From NCBI GenBank assembly GCA_013288485.1, contig JABDBW010000026.1, forward strand, positions 65 through 32,221: a stretch of 32,157 nt of DNA. Reading direction: 5' to 3'. Both the position numbers and the translations under genes were made by a program. The notes under the pieces are model-generated. The model had not been told where the DNA came from. It made no database searches and was given only the letters and a program-made list of their open reading frames with translations. Origin of the DNA: Bacteroidota bacterium. Its GTDB lineage: Bacteria > Bacteroidota > Bacteroidia > Sphingobacteriales > Sphingobacteriaceae. This document shows positions 14,642 through 23,244 of this stretch, in pieces. Position 1 is the first letter of the stretch, and the number at the start of each line of letters is the position of its first letter.

Positions 14642-15493
14642 TTAAAACCTCAAATGCTTAACCGTAAGGCCGCCATTAATTAATTGTTTTAACGATTCAA
14701 TACCTATTTTAAGGTGTGTTTCTACAAATTGTGAACTTACCTTCGAATCGCTTTCGGAGGTTTTTACACCTTCGGGTATCATGGGTTGGTCCGATACTAA
14801 CAACAACGCCCCTGTGGGTATTTTATTAGCGAAACCCGTTGTAAAAATAGTAGCGGTTTCCATATCGACCGCCATGGCGCGCAATTCTTTAAGGTAGTTT
14901 TTAAATTTCTTATCATGTTCCCAAACGCGGCGATTGGTGGTATAGCAGGTGCCTGTCCAGTAATCAAGCGAAAAATCGCGTATGGTGGTTGAAATAGCTT
15001 TCTGCAAAGCAAACGAAGGCAATGCCGGCACTTCGGGCGGTAAATAATCGTTTGATGTACCCTCGCCCCTTATTGCCGCTATGGGTAATATCAGGTCACC
15101 GACATTATTTTTACGTTTTAAACCGCCGCATTTCCCTAAAAATATAACCGCCTTGGGGTGAATAGCCGTAAGCAGGTCCATCACCGTAGCCGCTACCGAA
15201 CTGCCCATGCCAAAGTTAATAATGGTAATACCGTTAGCGGTTACGCTTTGCATAGGCTTATCAATACCCAGTATCGGGGCGTTATCATTCCATTCAGAAA
15301 AAAGTTGTATGTATTTTGAAAAATTGGTCAGAATAATATAATCGCCAAACTCCTCCAACGGCCGGCCGGTATAACGGGGCAGCCAGTTGGCTACAATACC
15401 GGCCTTTGTTTTAAGCCCTGACTTTATAGGGCCGTGCACCTCTGTTACCTTGGATGCTTCCCCATCTTTTTTTATATTTAATTGTTCATTCAT
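14642..15493 (-). CDS. amn: AMP nucleosidase, short Bacteroidota form
   Basis: Protein of 283 residues of the nucleoside phosphorylase superfamily, predicted to hydrolyse AMP to adenine and ribose 5-phosphate. The fold markers are INFGMGSSVAATVMDLL, VIFLGKCGGLKRK (substrate loop) and MAVDMETATIF, the purine/ribose-binding Met-Glu signature. It lacks the long N-terminal domain of E. coli Amn (about 480 residues), as in other Bacteroidota homologues. The ATG at 15493 gives a plausible polar N-terminus. A -7 candidate (15554-15561) and a strong hairpin (15515-15539) lie in its leader. A related phosphorylase activity cannot be excluded from sequence alone. Confidence 0.85.
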   Translation of the reverse strand: MNEQLNIKKDGEASKVTEVHGPIKSGLKTKAGIVANWLPRYTGRPLEEFGDYIILTNFSKYIQLFSEWNDNAPILGIDKPMQSVTANGITIINFGMGSSVAATVMDLLTAIHPKAVIFLGKCGGLKRKNNVGDLILPIAAIRGEGTSNDYLPPEVPALPSFALQKAISTTIRDFSLDYWTGTCYTTNRRVWEHDKKFKNYLKELRAMAVDMETATIFTTGFANKIPTGALLLVSDQPMIPEGVKTSESDSKVSSQFVETHLKIGIESLKQLINGGLTVKHLRF

Positions 15494-15514
15494 GATTTTT
15501 TCATTTTATACAGC

Positions 15515-15539
15515 AAACCCCGGCGTTACACCAGGGTTT
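15515..15539 (-). other. Hairpin between clpX and amn
   Basis: AAACCCCGG (15515-15523) and CCAGGGTTT (15531-15539) form a 9-bp stem with one wobble pair and a 7-base loop. It lies 22 bases before the amn start and 45 bases after the clpX stop. No T-run follows on either strand, so it could be a leader structure or an untailed 3' end of clpX. Confidence 0.45.
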
Positions 15540-15553
15540 ACATTATATTTAAA

Positions 15554-15561
15554 CAAATATA
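15554..15561 (-). promoter_or_regulatory. -7 element candidate for amn
   Basis: The minus strand reads TATATTTG, matching TAnnTTTG, 61 bases upstream of the amn start. No TTTG is found at the expected -33 position, so it is a weak call. Confidence 0.3.
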
Positions 15562-15583
15562 GCTATTCGCTATGTTTTTATTG

Positions 15584-16822
15584 TTAAGCCACTTTTAACT
15601 TTTTAAGGTCCGACTTTTCAAATTTCTCGTGTGCGTAATCTAAAGTAACAATTAATTTCCTGATATCTTTTTTAGATGGGAACTCGAACATGGCATCGAT
15701 CATAATGGCTTCACATATTGAACGCAGGCCACGGGCACCCAGTTTAAATTCCATCGCTTTATCAACAATAAACTCCAGTACGTCATCTTCAAAATCAAGC
15801 TTTACACCTTCGTATTCAAACAGTTTCTTGTATTGTTTTAATAATGAATTTTTGGGCTCGGTTAATATATTATGCAGGGCTTCCCTATCTAAAGGGTTTA
15901 AATAAGTAAGCACGGGCAAACGGCCTATTAATTCAGGTATCAAACCAAATGATTTCAAATCCTGCGGAGTAATGTATTTGTAAAGGTTTTTCATATCAAC
16001 CTCACCGTCATTCCCCTTCAACTTATAACCAACGGTTTGCGTACGTAAACGATTGGCTATTTTCTTTTCGATACCATCAAAAGCGCCGCCGCATATAAAC
16101 AGGATATTGCTGGTGTTAACAGTTATCATTTTCTGGTCGGGATGTTTACGGCCGCCCTGTGGTGGTACGTTAACCATAGTGCCCTCCAGTATTTTTAATA
16201 AAGCCTGTTGTACACCCTCGCCCGATACATCACGGGTGATGGAAGCATTATCGCTTTTACGGGCAATTTTATCAACTTCGTCAATATACACAATGCCTTT
16301 TTCAGCAAGCGCCACATCATAATCTGCTGATTGCAGCAGGCGGGTAAGTATACTTTCCACATCCTCGCCCACATAACCGGCTTCGGTTAATACGGTAGCA
16401 TCGCAGATACAAAACGGAACATTCAAAACTTTAGCCAATGTTTTAGCAAGCAGGGTTTTACCCGTACCGGTTTCGCCCACCATAATAATGTTCGATTTCT
16501 CTATCTCTACCTCATCCTTTTCAATACGCTGGTTTAGCCTTTTGTAGTGATTATAGGTAGCAACGGCCAATATTTTTTTAGCATCATCCTGTCCTATAAC
16601 ATATTGGTCAAGATGTGTTTTTATTTCGTAGGGCTTTAATATGGAGGGCGAAGAAGGCGAGGTTTTAACCTTGCGCACTTTTAATTCTTCGGCCAGTATT
16701 TCATTAGCCTGGTTAACGCATTTATCACAAATATGTGCATCAAGCCCCGCTATGAGCATCAGCGAATCCTGCTTGCCTGCGCCGCAGAATGAACACCTTA
16801 TCTCCTTACTGTTTTTATTCAT
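15584..16822 (-). CDS. clpX: ATP-dependent Clp protease ATP-binding subunit ClpX
   Basis: AAA+ unfoldase of 412 residues that feeds substrates to ClpP. The N-terminal zinc-binding domain has Cys10, Cys13, Cys32 and Cys35. Walker A is GETGTGKT (116-123), the pore-1 loop GYVG (149-152) and Walker [11 protein letters not shown] (177-186). The C-terminal ISVDLT-like lid region is present ([15 protein letters not shown]), with the ATP-sensing Arg in GARGLR. Length and motif spacing are normal. The gene follows clpP on the minus strand with a 110-base gap that holds both a promoter candidate and an inverted repeat, so it may be expressed both with clpP and alone. Confidence 0.97.
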   Translation of the reverse strand: MNKNSKEIRCSFCGAGKQDSLMLIAGLDAHICDKCVNQANEILAEELKVRKVKTSPSSPSILKPYEIKTHLDQYVIGQDDAKKILAVATYNHYKRLNQRIEKDEVEIEKSNIIMVGETGTGKTLLAKTLAKVLNVPFCICDATVLTEAGYVGEDVESILTRLLQSADYDVALAEKGIVYIDEVDKIARKSDNASITRDVSGEGVQQALLKILEGTMVNVPPQGGRKHPDQKMITVNTSNILFICGGAFDGIEKKIANRLRTQTVGYKLKGNDGEVDMKNLYKYITPQDLKSFGLIPELIGRLPVLTYLNPLDREALHNILTEPKNSLLKQYKKLFEYEGVKLDFEDDVLEFIVDKAMEFKLGARGLRSICEAIMIDAMFEFPSKKDIRKLIVTLDYAHEKFEKSDLKKLKVA

Positions 16823-16838
16823 TGTGGTTTTAGTTACA

Positions 16839-16870
16839 CAAATTTACTTAATAGAAATGATATTTACAAA
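16839..16870 (-). promoter_or_regulatory. Bacteroidota-type promoter for clpX
   Basis: On the minus strand TTTG (16870-16867), a 20-base spacer and TAAATTTG (16846-16839) match the -33/-7 consensus. The start would be about 10 bases before the clpX ATG at 16822. The -33 element touches the left end of the inverted repeat at 16871-16921. Confidence 0.45.
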
Positions 16871-16921
16871 GTCTTAAGTCCAAAGTCCGACTTCAGGCTG
16901 TAGACTTGGGACTCTTAAGAC
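16871..16921. repeat. Inverted repeat between clpP and clpX
   Basis: Arms 16871-16887 (GTCTTAAGTCCAAAGTC) and 16903-16921 pair with one mismatch and a two-base bulge. It is probably an extragenic hairpin element; it could act as a partial terminator after clpP. Confidence 0.6.
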
Positions 16922-16932
16922 TAACCTAGTAA

Positions 16933-17640
16933 TTACTTCTTTGTTTTATTTCCTTTCAAAATCTCGTCTATCATGCCAAATTCTTTGGCTTCGTCTGCTA
17001 TCATCCAATGGTCACGGTCCGAAGCGTCCCAAACCTTTTGATAAGATGTTCCGCTATGATCGGCGATGATCTGGTACAGTTCCTGTTTCAGTTTAGTGAT
17101 CTCATGGTAAGTGATCTCTATATCTGATTGCTGCCCCTGCGCGCCTCCTGATGGCTGATGTATCATCACCCTTGCGTGTGGCAGGGCCGCCCTTTTACCT
17201 TCGGTACCGGCACATAATAATACGGCTGCCATTGACGCGGCCATACCTGTACAAATAGTTGCCACATCATTTGATATAAACTGCATCGTATCATAAATAC
17301 CTAAACCCGCGTAAACAGAACCGCCCGGTGAGTTAATATATATCTGGATGTCGCGTTTCGCATCTGCCGACTGCAGGAACAGTAATTGCGCCTGTATAAT
17401 ATTAGCGATGTTCTCATAAATGGCATCGCCTAAAAATATAATACGGTCCATCATCAAACGTGAAAACACGTCCATTTGGGCCACGTTAAGCTGGCGCTCT
17501 TCAATAATATAAGGCGTCATGCCTGTAGGTAGGGTTGATCTATCGACCCCGCCAATAAATTTATCTACGTGGTGGCCACCAATTCTATGGTGCTTAACAG
17601 CGTATTTTCTAAATTCGTTTTTATCTGGTATACTGTTCAT
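16933..17640 (-). CDS. clpP: ATP-dependent Clp protease proteolytic subunit ClpP
   Basis: Serine protease of 235 residues forming the double-heptamer chamber of ClpXP. The catalytic triad is visible: Ser136 in GMAASMAAVLL, His161 in MIHQPSGG and Asp210 in SDRDHWM. INSPGGSVYAG gives the oxyanion region. The N-terminus is about 30 residues longer than E. coli ClpP (MNSIPDKNEFRKYAVKHHRI...), probably a removed propeptide or an adaptor-facing extension; the ATG at 17640 is the only good start. It sits between trigger factor and clpX in the order tig-clpP-clpX common in bacteria, but a terminator and a palindrome separate it from tig, so it probably has its own promoter. Confidence 0.97.
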   Translation of the reverse strand: MNSIPDKNEFRKYAVKHHRIGGHHVDKFIGGVDRSTLPTGMTPYIIEERQLNVAQMDVFSRLMMDRIIFLGDAIYENIANIIQAQLLFLQSADAKRDIQIYINSPGGSVYAGLGIYDTMQFISNDVATICTGMAASMAAVLLCAGTEGKRAALPHARVMIHQPSGGAQGQQSDIEITYHEITKLKQELYQIIADHSGTSYQKVWDASDRDHWMIADEAKEFGMIDEILKGNKTKK

Positions 17641-17752
17641 GGTTATGTGTTTTTTGGTTGTGATGCGGGGGTTAGCCCGCGATAAATATAGTTTTTAGTT
17701 GAATATAATTTTTAATATAAAGTTTGCGAAAAGTAAAATAATTACTCTTTAT

Positions 17753-17827
17753 GTCATTGCGAGGAGGAACGACGAAGCAATCGCGAACTTTGCATGCATG
17801 CGATTGCCGCGCTTCGCTCGCAATGAC
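17753..17827. repeat. REP-like extragenic palindrome (GTCATTGCGAG type)
   Basis: Outer arms GTCATTGCGAG (17753-17763) and CTCGCAATGAC (17817-17827) are perfect complements, and inner arms GCAATCGC (17777-17784) and GCGATTGC (17800-17807) pair as well. GTCATTGCGAGGAGGAACGA-type sequences are a repeat I recognise from intergenic regions of many Bacteroidota and other genomes. It lies between tig and clpP. Confidence 0.8.
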
Positions 17828-17837
17828 AAAGCGTTGT

Positions 17838-17873
17838 AAAAAAAAAGCATCCGTTATTAAGTGGATGCTTTTT
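17838..17873 (-). terminator. Rho-independent terminator after tig
   Basis: Stem GCATCC (17847-17852) / GGATGC (17863-17868), extended by flanking A and T runs, with a 10-base loop. On the minus strand it is followed by a long T-run, 23 bases after the tig stop codon. It would also work weakly in the other direction. Confidence 0.8.
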
Positions 17874-17895
17874 ACAAAAATATTTTAAAAGTTTA

Positions 17896-19245
17896 TTATT
17901 TCACTAATTCCTTAAAGTCATTGTAAAATATTTCCTTCTTATCCAAAGTAACCACACTCTTAATATGATCTAATGTTTTAAGGGCCTTTACTTCGTCAAA
18001 TATTTTATTAGCATTCTCTTTGTTTTGCAGGTACTGTACCGCGTATTGCGATAGCTGCTCCTCGCCTATTGGCTGTTGGCTATACATCCTGAATTGCTGG
18101 CCGAGGCTTTGTTTTGCCGCCGCGAAAACTTCCTCGTATTTAATCTCGATGTTGTTTTCTTTAATGATCTTGTTCTCTATTAATGTCCATTTAAGGTTTT
18201 GAGCAAAATCTTTATAGCCGCCTTCCAGTTCTTCTTCGCTAAGTTTTTCGTTAGTGGCTTTTAACCAGCGTTTCAAAAACTCGTCGGGTAAATTAAACTG
18301 AACTTTCTCAATACTGTAGTTATAGATGTCATTTTGCAGTTTGCGGTCAGCATCCTGGTTCATCATAGTCTCTATCTCTTCAGTGATCTTAGCCCTGAAA
18401 CCCGCTTCGTCGGTTACAGTGCCTGCCTCGAATAATTTGTCAAAGAACTCCTGGTTTAAGTCGCTTTCTTCTAAGCGGTTAACGTTTTTTACCGCTAAGC
18501 GAAACTTTGATTTTAAACCCGCTGCTGTATCTTCATCAACCCCTAATATAGCCGCGATCCTGGTCGCGTCATTATTATAAGCTTTTTGAATATCAACAAC
18601 TACTTCATCGTCCTTTTTTAAACCAATGAGTGATTTTTTAATTTTCTCATCTTGTACCTGGTCTAAACGGACTGATGTTGTATTTACAATGCCATCATCA
18701 AAAACAGAACCATCCGGAGAAAGCTGCGTTAATTGCGCATATAGTACATCATCGTCTGCCGATACGTCAGGGTTTGTCATTTTGCCATAGCTGCGGCGGA
18801 TATTTTTTATACGATCGGCCAGTGTTTTATCATCAACTTTAATGTCATATTGAACCAGTTTATCTTTCGATGAAAAATCAATACTAAATTCCGGGGCCAA
18901 TCCAATTTCGTAGTTAAACTCAAAATTATCGGCAAAATCCCAGTTATATTCCTGCTTACTATCAACCTTTGGCAGCGGCTGGCCTAAAACTTCCAGCTTT
19001 TGCTCGTTGATGTAATTGTTTAGCGTATCGCTTAGTAAATTGTTAACTTCATCAACCAATATACTTTTGCCATACATCTTTTTTATATGAGAGGGAGGCA
19101 CCATTCCGGGGCGGAAGCCCGGCATTTTTGCTTTTTTAGCGTGATCCTTTATTGCTTTTTCTACGCGGGCCTGGTAATCGGCCGGGTCAATATTAATTTT
19201 TACAACTGCATTCAGGTTATCTATCTTTTCCTGGGTAATATTCAT
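17896..19245 (-). CDS. tig: Trigger factor, ribosome-associated chaperone
   Basis: Protein of 449 residues binding nascent chains at the ribosome exit tunnel. The N-terminal ribosome-binding signature is MPGFRPGMVPPSHIKKMYG (residues about 40-58). The middle region (about 150-240) occupies the place of the FKBP-type isomerase domain but shows weak similarity to it, as is usual in Bacteroidota. The C-terminal half is long, helical and charged, as in other trigger factors. It is the first gene of the tig-clpP-clpX neighbourhood and has its own terminator. A TACCTTTG element (19304-19311) upstream may drive it. Confidence 0.93.
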   Translation of the reverse strand: MNITQEKIDNLNAVVKINIDPADYQARVEKAIKDHAKKAKMPGFRPGMVPPSHIKKMYGKSILVDEVNNLLSDTLNNYINEQKLEVLGQPLPKVDSKQEYNWDFADNFEFNYEIGLAPEFSIDFSSKDKLVQYDIKVDDKTLADRIKNIRRSYGKMTNPDVSADDDVLYAQLTQLSPDGSVFDDGIVNTTSVRLDQVQDEKIKKSLIGLKKDDEVVVDIQKAYNNDATRIAAILGVDEDTAAGLKSKFRLAVKNVNRLEESDLNQEFFDKLFEAGTVTDEAGFRAKITEEIETMMNQDADRKLQNDIYNYSIEKVQFNLPDEFLKRWLKATNEKLSEEELEGGYKDFAQNLKWTLIENKIIKENNIEIKYEEVFAAAKQSLGQQFRMYSQQPIGEEQLSQYAVQYLQNKENANKIFDEVKALKTLDHIKSVVTLDKKEIFYNDFKELVK

Positions 19246-19303
19246 CTTTTAACGGGTATTTAAATATCATTTATAAAACCAGGCGTACTGGTTTTGGAGG
19301 GGG

Positions 19304-19311
19304 CAAAGGTA
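19304..19311 (-). promoter_or_regulatory. -7 element candidate for tig
   Basis: The minus strand reads TACCTTTG, an exact TAnnTTTG match, 59 bases before the tig start. No clear -33 TTTG is present. Confidence 0.35.
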
Positions 19312-19392
19312 CTTAAAAATAATTAATTTTCAGATAGGTGCTTACCAAAAATGCCAAACATTACAACTTTAAAACATTCCAACCTTCTAACA

Positions 19393-20118
19393 TCAATTAA
19401 CTTTTGTAATTGATGAAATACCCGATTTATCGCTATTTACGCTGGTAGGGTTACCCTTATATTTTATCGATGACGCGCCACTGCTGTTTACATTTAGCTG
19501 GTGCAACACATTTATCTCGCAGTCGCTCGCGCCCGATGTTTCAATAGTATAATTGCCCACCACAAAATCAAACGCGTGAATTTTACCGCCGCCGTTAAGG
19601 TCAACACTATGCGAACTGGCTTGCCCCTTCAAGTTAATTTCTGCCGAGCCGCTGCTTTCGGTGCTTACATGGGCAGCGTCAAGCTCCATATTTACTTTGG
19701 TGATGCCTGAAAGTTTAAAACTCAGGTCGCCGGTAATCAATTTACCGGCTGATTCAACCTCGACCGCTCCAGACGATTTTATTTCCCCAAGATGATGAAT
19801 ACCAATAGTGATAAGGATTGGGCCATTAGTGCAAATATTTTTACCACGGGTTGATATGCGCAACTTATCGCCGCTTACTTCTGTATTAATATACTTCACC
19901 AGGTTATCATCAGTACTTATATTTACAGTTGACGAACTATCTTGCTTTAAGATAATTTTAAACGCACCTGATACGTCGATCTTTGTAAAACCGGCTACCT
20001 TACGCATCTCGGAAACCTGGTTGCCCGAACCATGTACGCAACCAAACCTGCATGATGGCAGCAGAATAACAGCAATAACCGCTATTGCGGCAAGTATATT
20101 TAGACGATATCTTTTCAT
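19393..20118 (-). CDS. Head-GIN (DUF2807) domain lipoprotein
   Basis: Protein of 241 residues from the ATG at 20118 (an upstream TTG at 20130 adds only four residues). A lipoprotein signal with lipobox LPSC (Cys23) is followed by a Cys-containing patch and then the GIN/DUF2807 fold (EMRKVAGFTKIDVSGAFKII). The rest is a right-handed beta-helix-like series of short Gly/Ser/Asn strands (SSGAVEVESAG, ETSGASDCEINVLHQLNVNS), typical of this family, which is abundant in Bacteroidota. Function is undefined; cell-surface adhesion or polysaccharide contact is a usual guess. It is separated from the second GIN gene by a strong terminator, so the two are independent units. Confidence 0.85.
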   Translation of the reverse strand: MKRYRLNILAAIAVIAVILLPSCRFGCVHGSGNQVSEMRKVAGFTKIDVSGAFKIILKQDSSSTVNISTDDNLVKYINTEVSGDKLRISTRGKNICTNGPILITIGIHHLGEIKSSGAVEVESAGKLITGDLSFKLSGITKVNMELDAAHVSTESSGSAEINLKGQASSHSVDLNGGGKIHAFDFVVGNYTIETSGASDCEINVLHQLNVNSSGASSIKYKGNPTSVNSDKSGISSITKVN

Positions 20119-20172
20119 GATCTTGTACAAGTGTTGGTTTATAAAACTGCAAATTACGAAATGAAGTTACAT

Positions 20173-20205
20173 AAAAAAAGCCGTCCCGATTAATCGGGAC
20201 GGCTT
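20173..20205 (-). terminator. Strong terminator after the second GIN gene
   Basis: A perfect 28-base palindrome at 20178-20205 (half-site AAGCCGTCCCGATT) is followed on the minus strand by a T7 tail (20173-20179). It lies 40 bases after the stop at 20245. Confidence 0.88.
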
Positions 20206-20244
20206 AAATAATATATAATGAACTTTTGCAAAAGTGTGCGTGTG

Positions 20245-20871
20245 TTACAAGCTTGCCATTTTATCAAGGTCAATCGCGTCTTCATCTTCAGTTGGGTTGG
20301 CAGCTTTTTTGGTAATATTATTTTTGGTGCTGTTAACTGCTACAAGCTCTGTGCTATTTATTTTTGCTGAATGGCTGTAATTTAAGTCATAGTCATTCAC
20401 AGAACCGCTCAAATCGGCTTTGGCGCCTTCGGTTACTGTTATATTAGCGGCAAATACATCTAATTTTAACTGGGCAGAGGCATTTTTATCTAGCTTCACA
20501 TCCAACTCTATAGCTGAAAATGTTACATATGATTTTATTGATGCATTATCAGTAGCGGTTATTGAACGCAGATCGGCAACAGTAACTAATACAACCAATT
20601 TATCAGCGTTGTATGATGATATGCGCAACACGCCATCTTTGTCCTGAACTAACGCGTTTTGTGCATAATAATCGCCGCAAACTTTTACCTGGTCCTTGTC
20701 GCCATTGGTAATATAAACTTCAACATTGCCTGATGCTTCTATTTTATTAATATTGTTTTCGGTTGCTACAACAGTGATCTGGTCATCGTTTGTTTTTGCA
20801 GCGGCATAGGTTAAACTTGTAATACTTAATACAGTTACTAAAGTGATAAGGGTTATTATTCTTGTTTTCAT
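20245..20871 (-). CDS. GIN-domain (DUF2807-like) exported protein
   Basis: Protein of 208 residues. Signal peptide MKTRIITLITLVTVLSITSL, then TYAAA with cleavage near residue 25, and no lipobox. A DUF2807-like core follows (INKIEASGNVEVYITNGDKD), with a shorter beta-helix (TATDNASIKSYVTFSAIELDVK) and a charged tail ending EDAIDLDKMASL. It is probably periplasmic or secreted. It resembles the GIN lipoprotein next to it but is shorter and more diverged. No enzymatic motif is visible. The promoter is unclear: a TAACCTTTG word at about 20943-20951 (minus) differs from consensus spacing by one base. Confidence 0.75.
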   Translation of the reverse strand: MKTRIITLITLVTVLSITSLTYAAAKTNDDQITVVATENNINKIEASGNVEVYITNGDKDQVKVCGDYYAQNALVQDKDGVLRISSYNADKLVVLVTVADLRSITATDNASIKSYVTFSAIELDVKLDKNASAQLKLDVFAANITVTEGAKADLSGSVNDYDLNYSHSAKINSTELVAVNSTKNNITKKAANPTEDEDAIDLDKMASL

Positions 20872-21279
20872 TTTCTTATTTTTTAATGATGATTAACTTT
20901 TTAATTTATTTTAAATACCCCCATATGACGATAATAAATGGCAAAGGTTACGTCGCCATAAGTGTAAAAACGACACAACCCCTGTTTTTCTCGGTGAACC
21001 GGGCATATGTGTCGGCGAAAAACCAATAATAATTTTGTGAGAAGCGGCACAGCGAGGCAATATTGTGCATTTCCTTGTTAAATTATCCGCTAAGGCACTG
21101 TGTTAAAGGCAAAAATGATGTTGAGAATTCAGAATAATATTTCGCTTCGTTAAACCCTTAGTGTACTTTGTGTAAATAGTAGGTGGTCTTTGTGGGAAAT
21201 TTCGCTAAGAAATATCACAAAGCGCACAAGTTCAGAATAATATTTTGCCAGTTTGCAAAAGGCCGCTTTAAGACAGGTC
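20872..21279. other. Intergenic region with inverted and direct repeats
   Basis: 408 bases without a supported gene between recQ and the GIN gene. It holds an inverted repeat CGACACA (20971-20977) / TGTGTCG (21008-21014), a 15-base exact direct repeat TTCAGAATAATATTT (21128-21142 and 21231-21245), and CTTTGTG (21188-21194) facing CACAAAG (21216-21222). The right half looks like an extragenic repeat element. Confidence 0.55.
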
Positions 21280-23172
21280 CTACAAATAATATTTTTCGCC
21301 GTTAAACTTTATCTTGCCCGCATCAAGCAGCCGGCGCACGGCATCCAGCCGTTCTTTTTCTATGCCGCTTTTTATAGAAGTTATTAAAGAGTCTAACTCT
21401 AACGGACCGATACTTAGTAATTGGGCTATCTCATTGGTGACGTCATCAAATACTTCGGTGGCATTGCGTTTGCGTTTTTCGTCGAGGCAAACATCGCAGA
21501 TATCGCATTTATCGCTATTAGGTTCATCAAAATAAGTTAACAGCAACTGGCTGCGGCATTTTTTATGGGTACAATAAGCGAATACTGCCTCCATCTTTTT
21601 TAGATAGGTGGCTTTTCGTTGTTCAATATATTGTTTATTTATATACAGGTTATTAGGTTGTTGCCGTGGTTTTAAATAAGTTACCTGCGGCTGGTCGTTT
21701 TGCGGCAGATAACTTAATATATTGTATTCCTGCAATTGCTTTAACCCTTCAATTACCTGCTGAACGCTCATGTGGGCACGGCGCGACAAGTCAAATTCCT
21801 TTAACCTTACATAATTTTCAAACGCCCCGCCGTATGATCGCAGTAAGGTTTTAATGAACGCATCCCAACCCTGGTTTTGTATCTGGAAATTATATAACTG
21901 CTCATTTAATACCTCAAACCTGAACCGCGACGGCAAAAAAACACTTTCACTGAACGACAAATATTCATTCTGCTCCAAAAACTTGAGGGCGTTTAATGTT
22001 TTTATTACATCCAATTTGTATTTGGCGCAAAAATCGCCCAGGTCAAGATCGAAACTAACACCCTCCCCGGCGCCATACGCCACCTGGTAATAATTGGAGA
22101 GTTGATGATAAACCAGTTTTATTTCATCAACCGCGGGGAAACTTAGCGCAAACATTTTCTCCTGTTTCATCCTGTCGCCATTATTATATAATAAAACAGC
22201 GTATGCTTTATGCTCATCGCGCCCCGCCCTGCCCGCTTCCTGGTAATAAGTTTCCAAACTTTCGGGCAGGTCTTTATGTATCACAAAGCGCACATCGGGC
22301 TTGTCAATACCCATCCCGAAGGCGTTGGTGGCTACCATAATGCAGGTACGGTTGTTTTTCCAGCTTTCCTGTTTTTTCGAGCGCTCGTCAGATGTAAGGC
22401 CAGCGTGGTAATAATCGGCTTTAATGCCATTATCATTATAAAATTTTGCTATTTCGGCACATTCTTTCCGGCTGCGTACATATACTATACCGCTACCTTT
22501 TACACCAACGGCAATATCAAGCATTTTGCGGGGCTTGTTCTCTTCATACTGCACCACATAACTGATATTTTTGCGTTCAAAGCTTTTTTGAAAAACCAGC
22601 GCCTTTTTAAACAATAACTTATCCTGTATATCAACCCTTACTTCTCCGGTTGCTGTAGCGGTAAGCGCCAATACAGGTACATCAGGGTGCAACTCACGCA
22701 GGTCGGCTATATGCAGGTATGACGGCCTGAAATCATACCCCCATTGTGATATACAATGCGCCTCATCAACCGCGAACAGGTTTACCTTCATGTATTTGAT
22801 GCGTTCCCGTACCAGTTCAGACAATAAACGCTCGGGCGACAGGTATAAAAACTTGATTTCTTTATAAATACAATCATCCAAAGCCAGGTCAACCTCCCGC
22901 TTATTCATCCCCGATACAATGGAAACCGCTTCAATACCTTTGGCCCTTAAATTCTCTACCTGGTCCTTCATAAGGGCAATGAGTGGCGATACTACAATAC
23001 AAATCCCATCCTTCGCCATAGCCGGAACCTGGAAACAAACCGACTTGCCTCCACCGGTTGGCAGCAGCGCCAAAGTATCATGCCCCAACAATACCGACTG
23101 GATAATATCCTCCTGCATCGGGCGGAAGGTATCGTGGTTCCAGTAAGTTTTTAGTATTTCCTGTATCGTCAT
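21280..23172 (-). CDS. RecQ-family ATP-dependent DNA helicase
   Basis: Superfamily 2 3'-5' helicase of 630 residues for recombination and fork repair. Walker A PTGGGKSV (Lys43), DEAH box AVDEAHCISQWG and the aromatic-rich loop after it, motif V ATNAFGMGIDKPDVR and motif VI QEAGRAGRD are all present. Zn-binding cysteines are at 534, 539, 556, 559 and 562, about 150 residues further from motif VI than in E. coli RecQ; the inserted part (about 360-510) has winged-helix-like stretches. No HRDC domain is evident at the C-terminus, which ends in a short helical/wing segment (DAVRRLLDAGKIKFNGEKYY). This is the layout of a Bacteroidota RecQ-like paralogue, so the recQ name itself is not assigned. Divergent from the amidohydrolase gene. 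Confidence 0.9.
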   Translation of the reverse strand: MTIQEILKTYWNHDTFRPMQEDIIQSVLLGHDTLALLPTGGGKSVCFQVPAMAKDGICIVVSPLIALMKDQVENLRAKGIEAVSIVSGMNKREVDLALDDCIYKEIKFLYLSPERLLSELVRERIKYMKVNLFAVDEAHCISQWGYDFRPSYLHIADLRELHPDVPVLALTATATGEVRVDIQDKLLFKKALVFQKSFERKNISYVVQYEENKPRKMLDIAVGVKGSGIVYVRSRKECAEIAKFYNDNGIKADYYHAGLTSDERSKKQESWKNNRTCIMVATNAFGMGIDKPDVRFVIHKDLPESLETYYQEAGRAGRDEHKAYAVLLYNNGDRMKQEKMFALSFPAVDEIKLVYHQLSNYYQVAYGAGEGVSFDLDLGDFCAKYKLDVIKTLNALKFLEQNEYLSFSESVFLPSRFRFEVLNEQLYNFQIQNQGWDAFIKTLLRSYGGAFENYVRLKEFDLSRRAHMSVQQVIEGLKQLQEYNILSYLPQNDQPQVTYLKPRQQPNNLYINKQYIEQRKATYLKKMEAVFAYCTHKKCRSQLLLTYFDEPNSDKCDICDVCLDEKRKRNATEVFDDVTNEIAQLLSIGPLELDSLITSIKSGIEKERLDAVRRLLDAGKIKFNGEKYYL

Positions 23173-23189
23173 TATTTTATGGCAGTTCC

Positions 23190-23217
23190 AAAACTATTAA
23201 AAACCATCAATAGTTTT
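23190..23217. promoter_or_regulatory. Inverted repeat in the recQ-like/amidohydrolase divergent gap
   Basis: AAAACTATT (23190-23198) and AATAGTTTT (23209-23217) are perfect complements with a 10-base spacer in a 72-base divergent gap. It could be an operator serving both genes or a hairpin in one leader. Confidence 0.4.
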
Positions 23218-23244
23218 AACTTAGCAGTTATAAACAATTAACTG

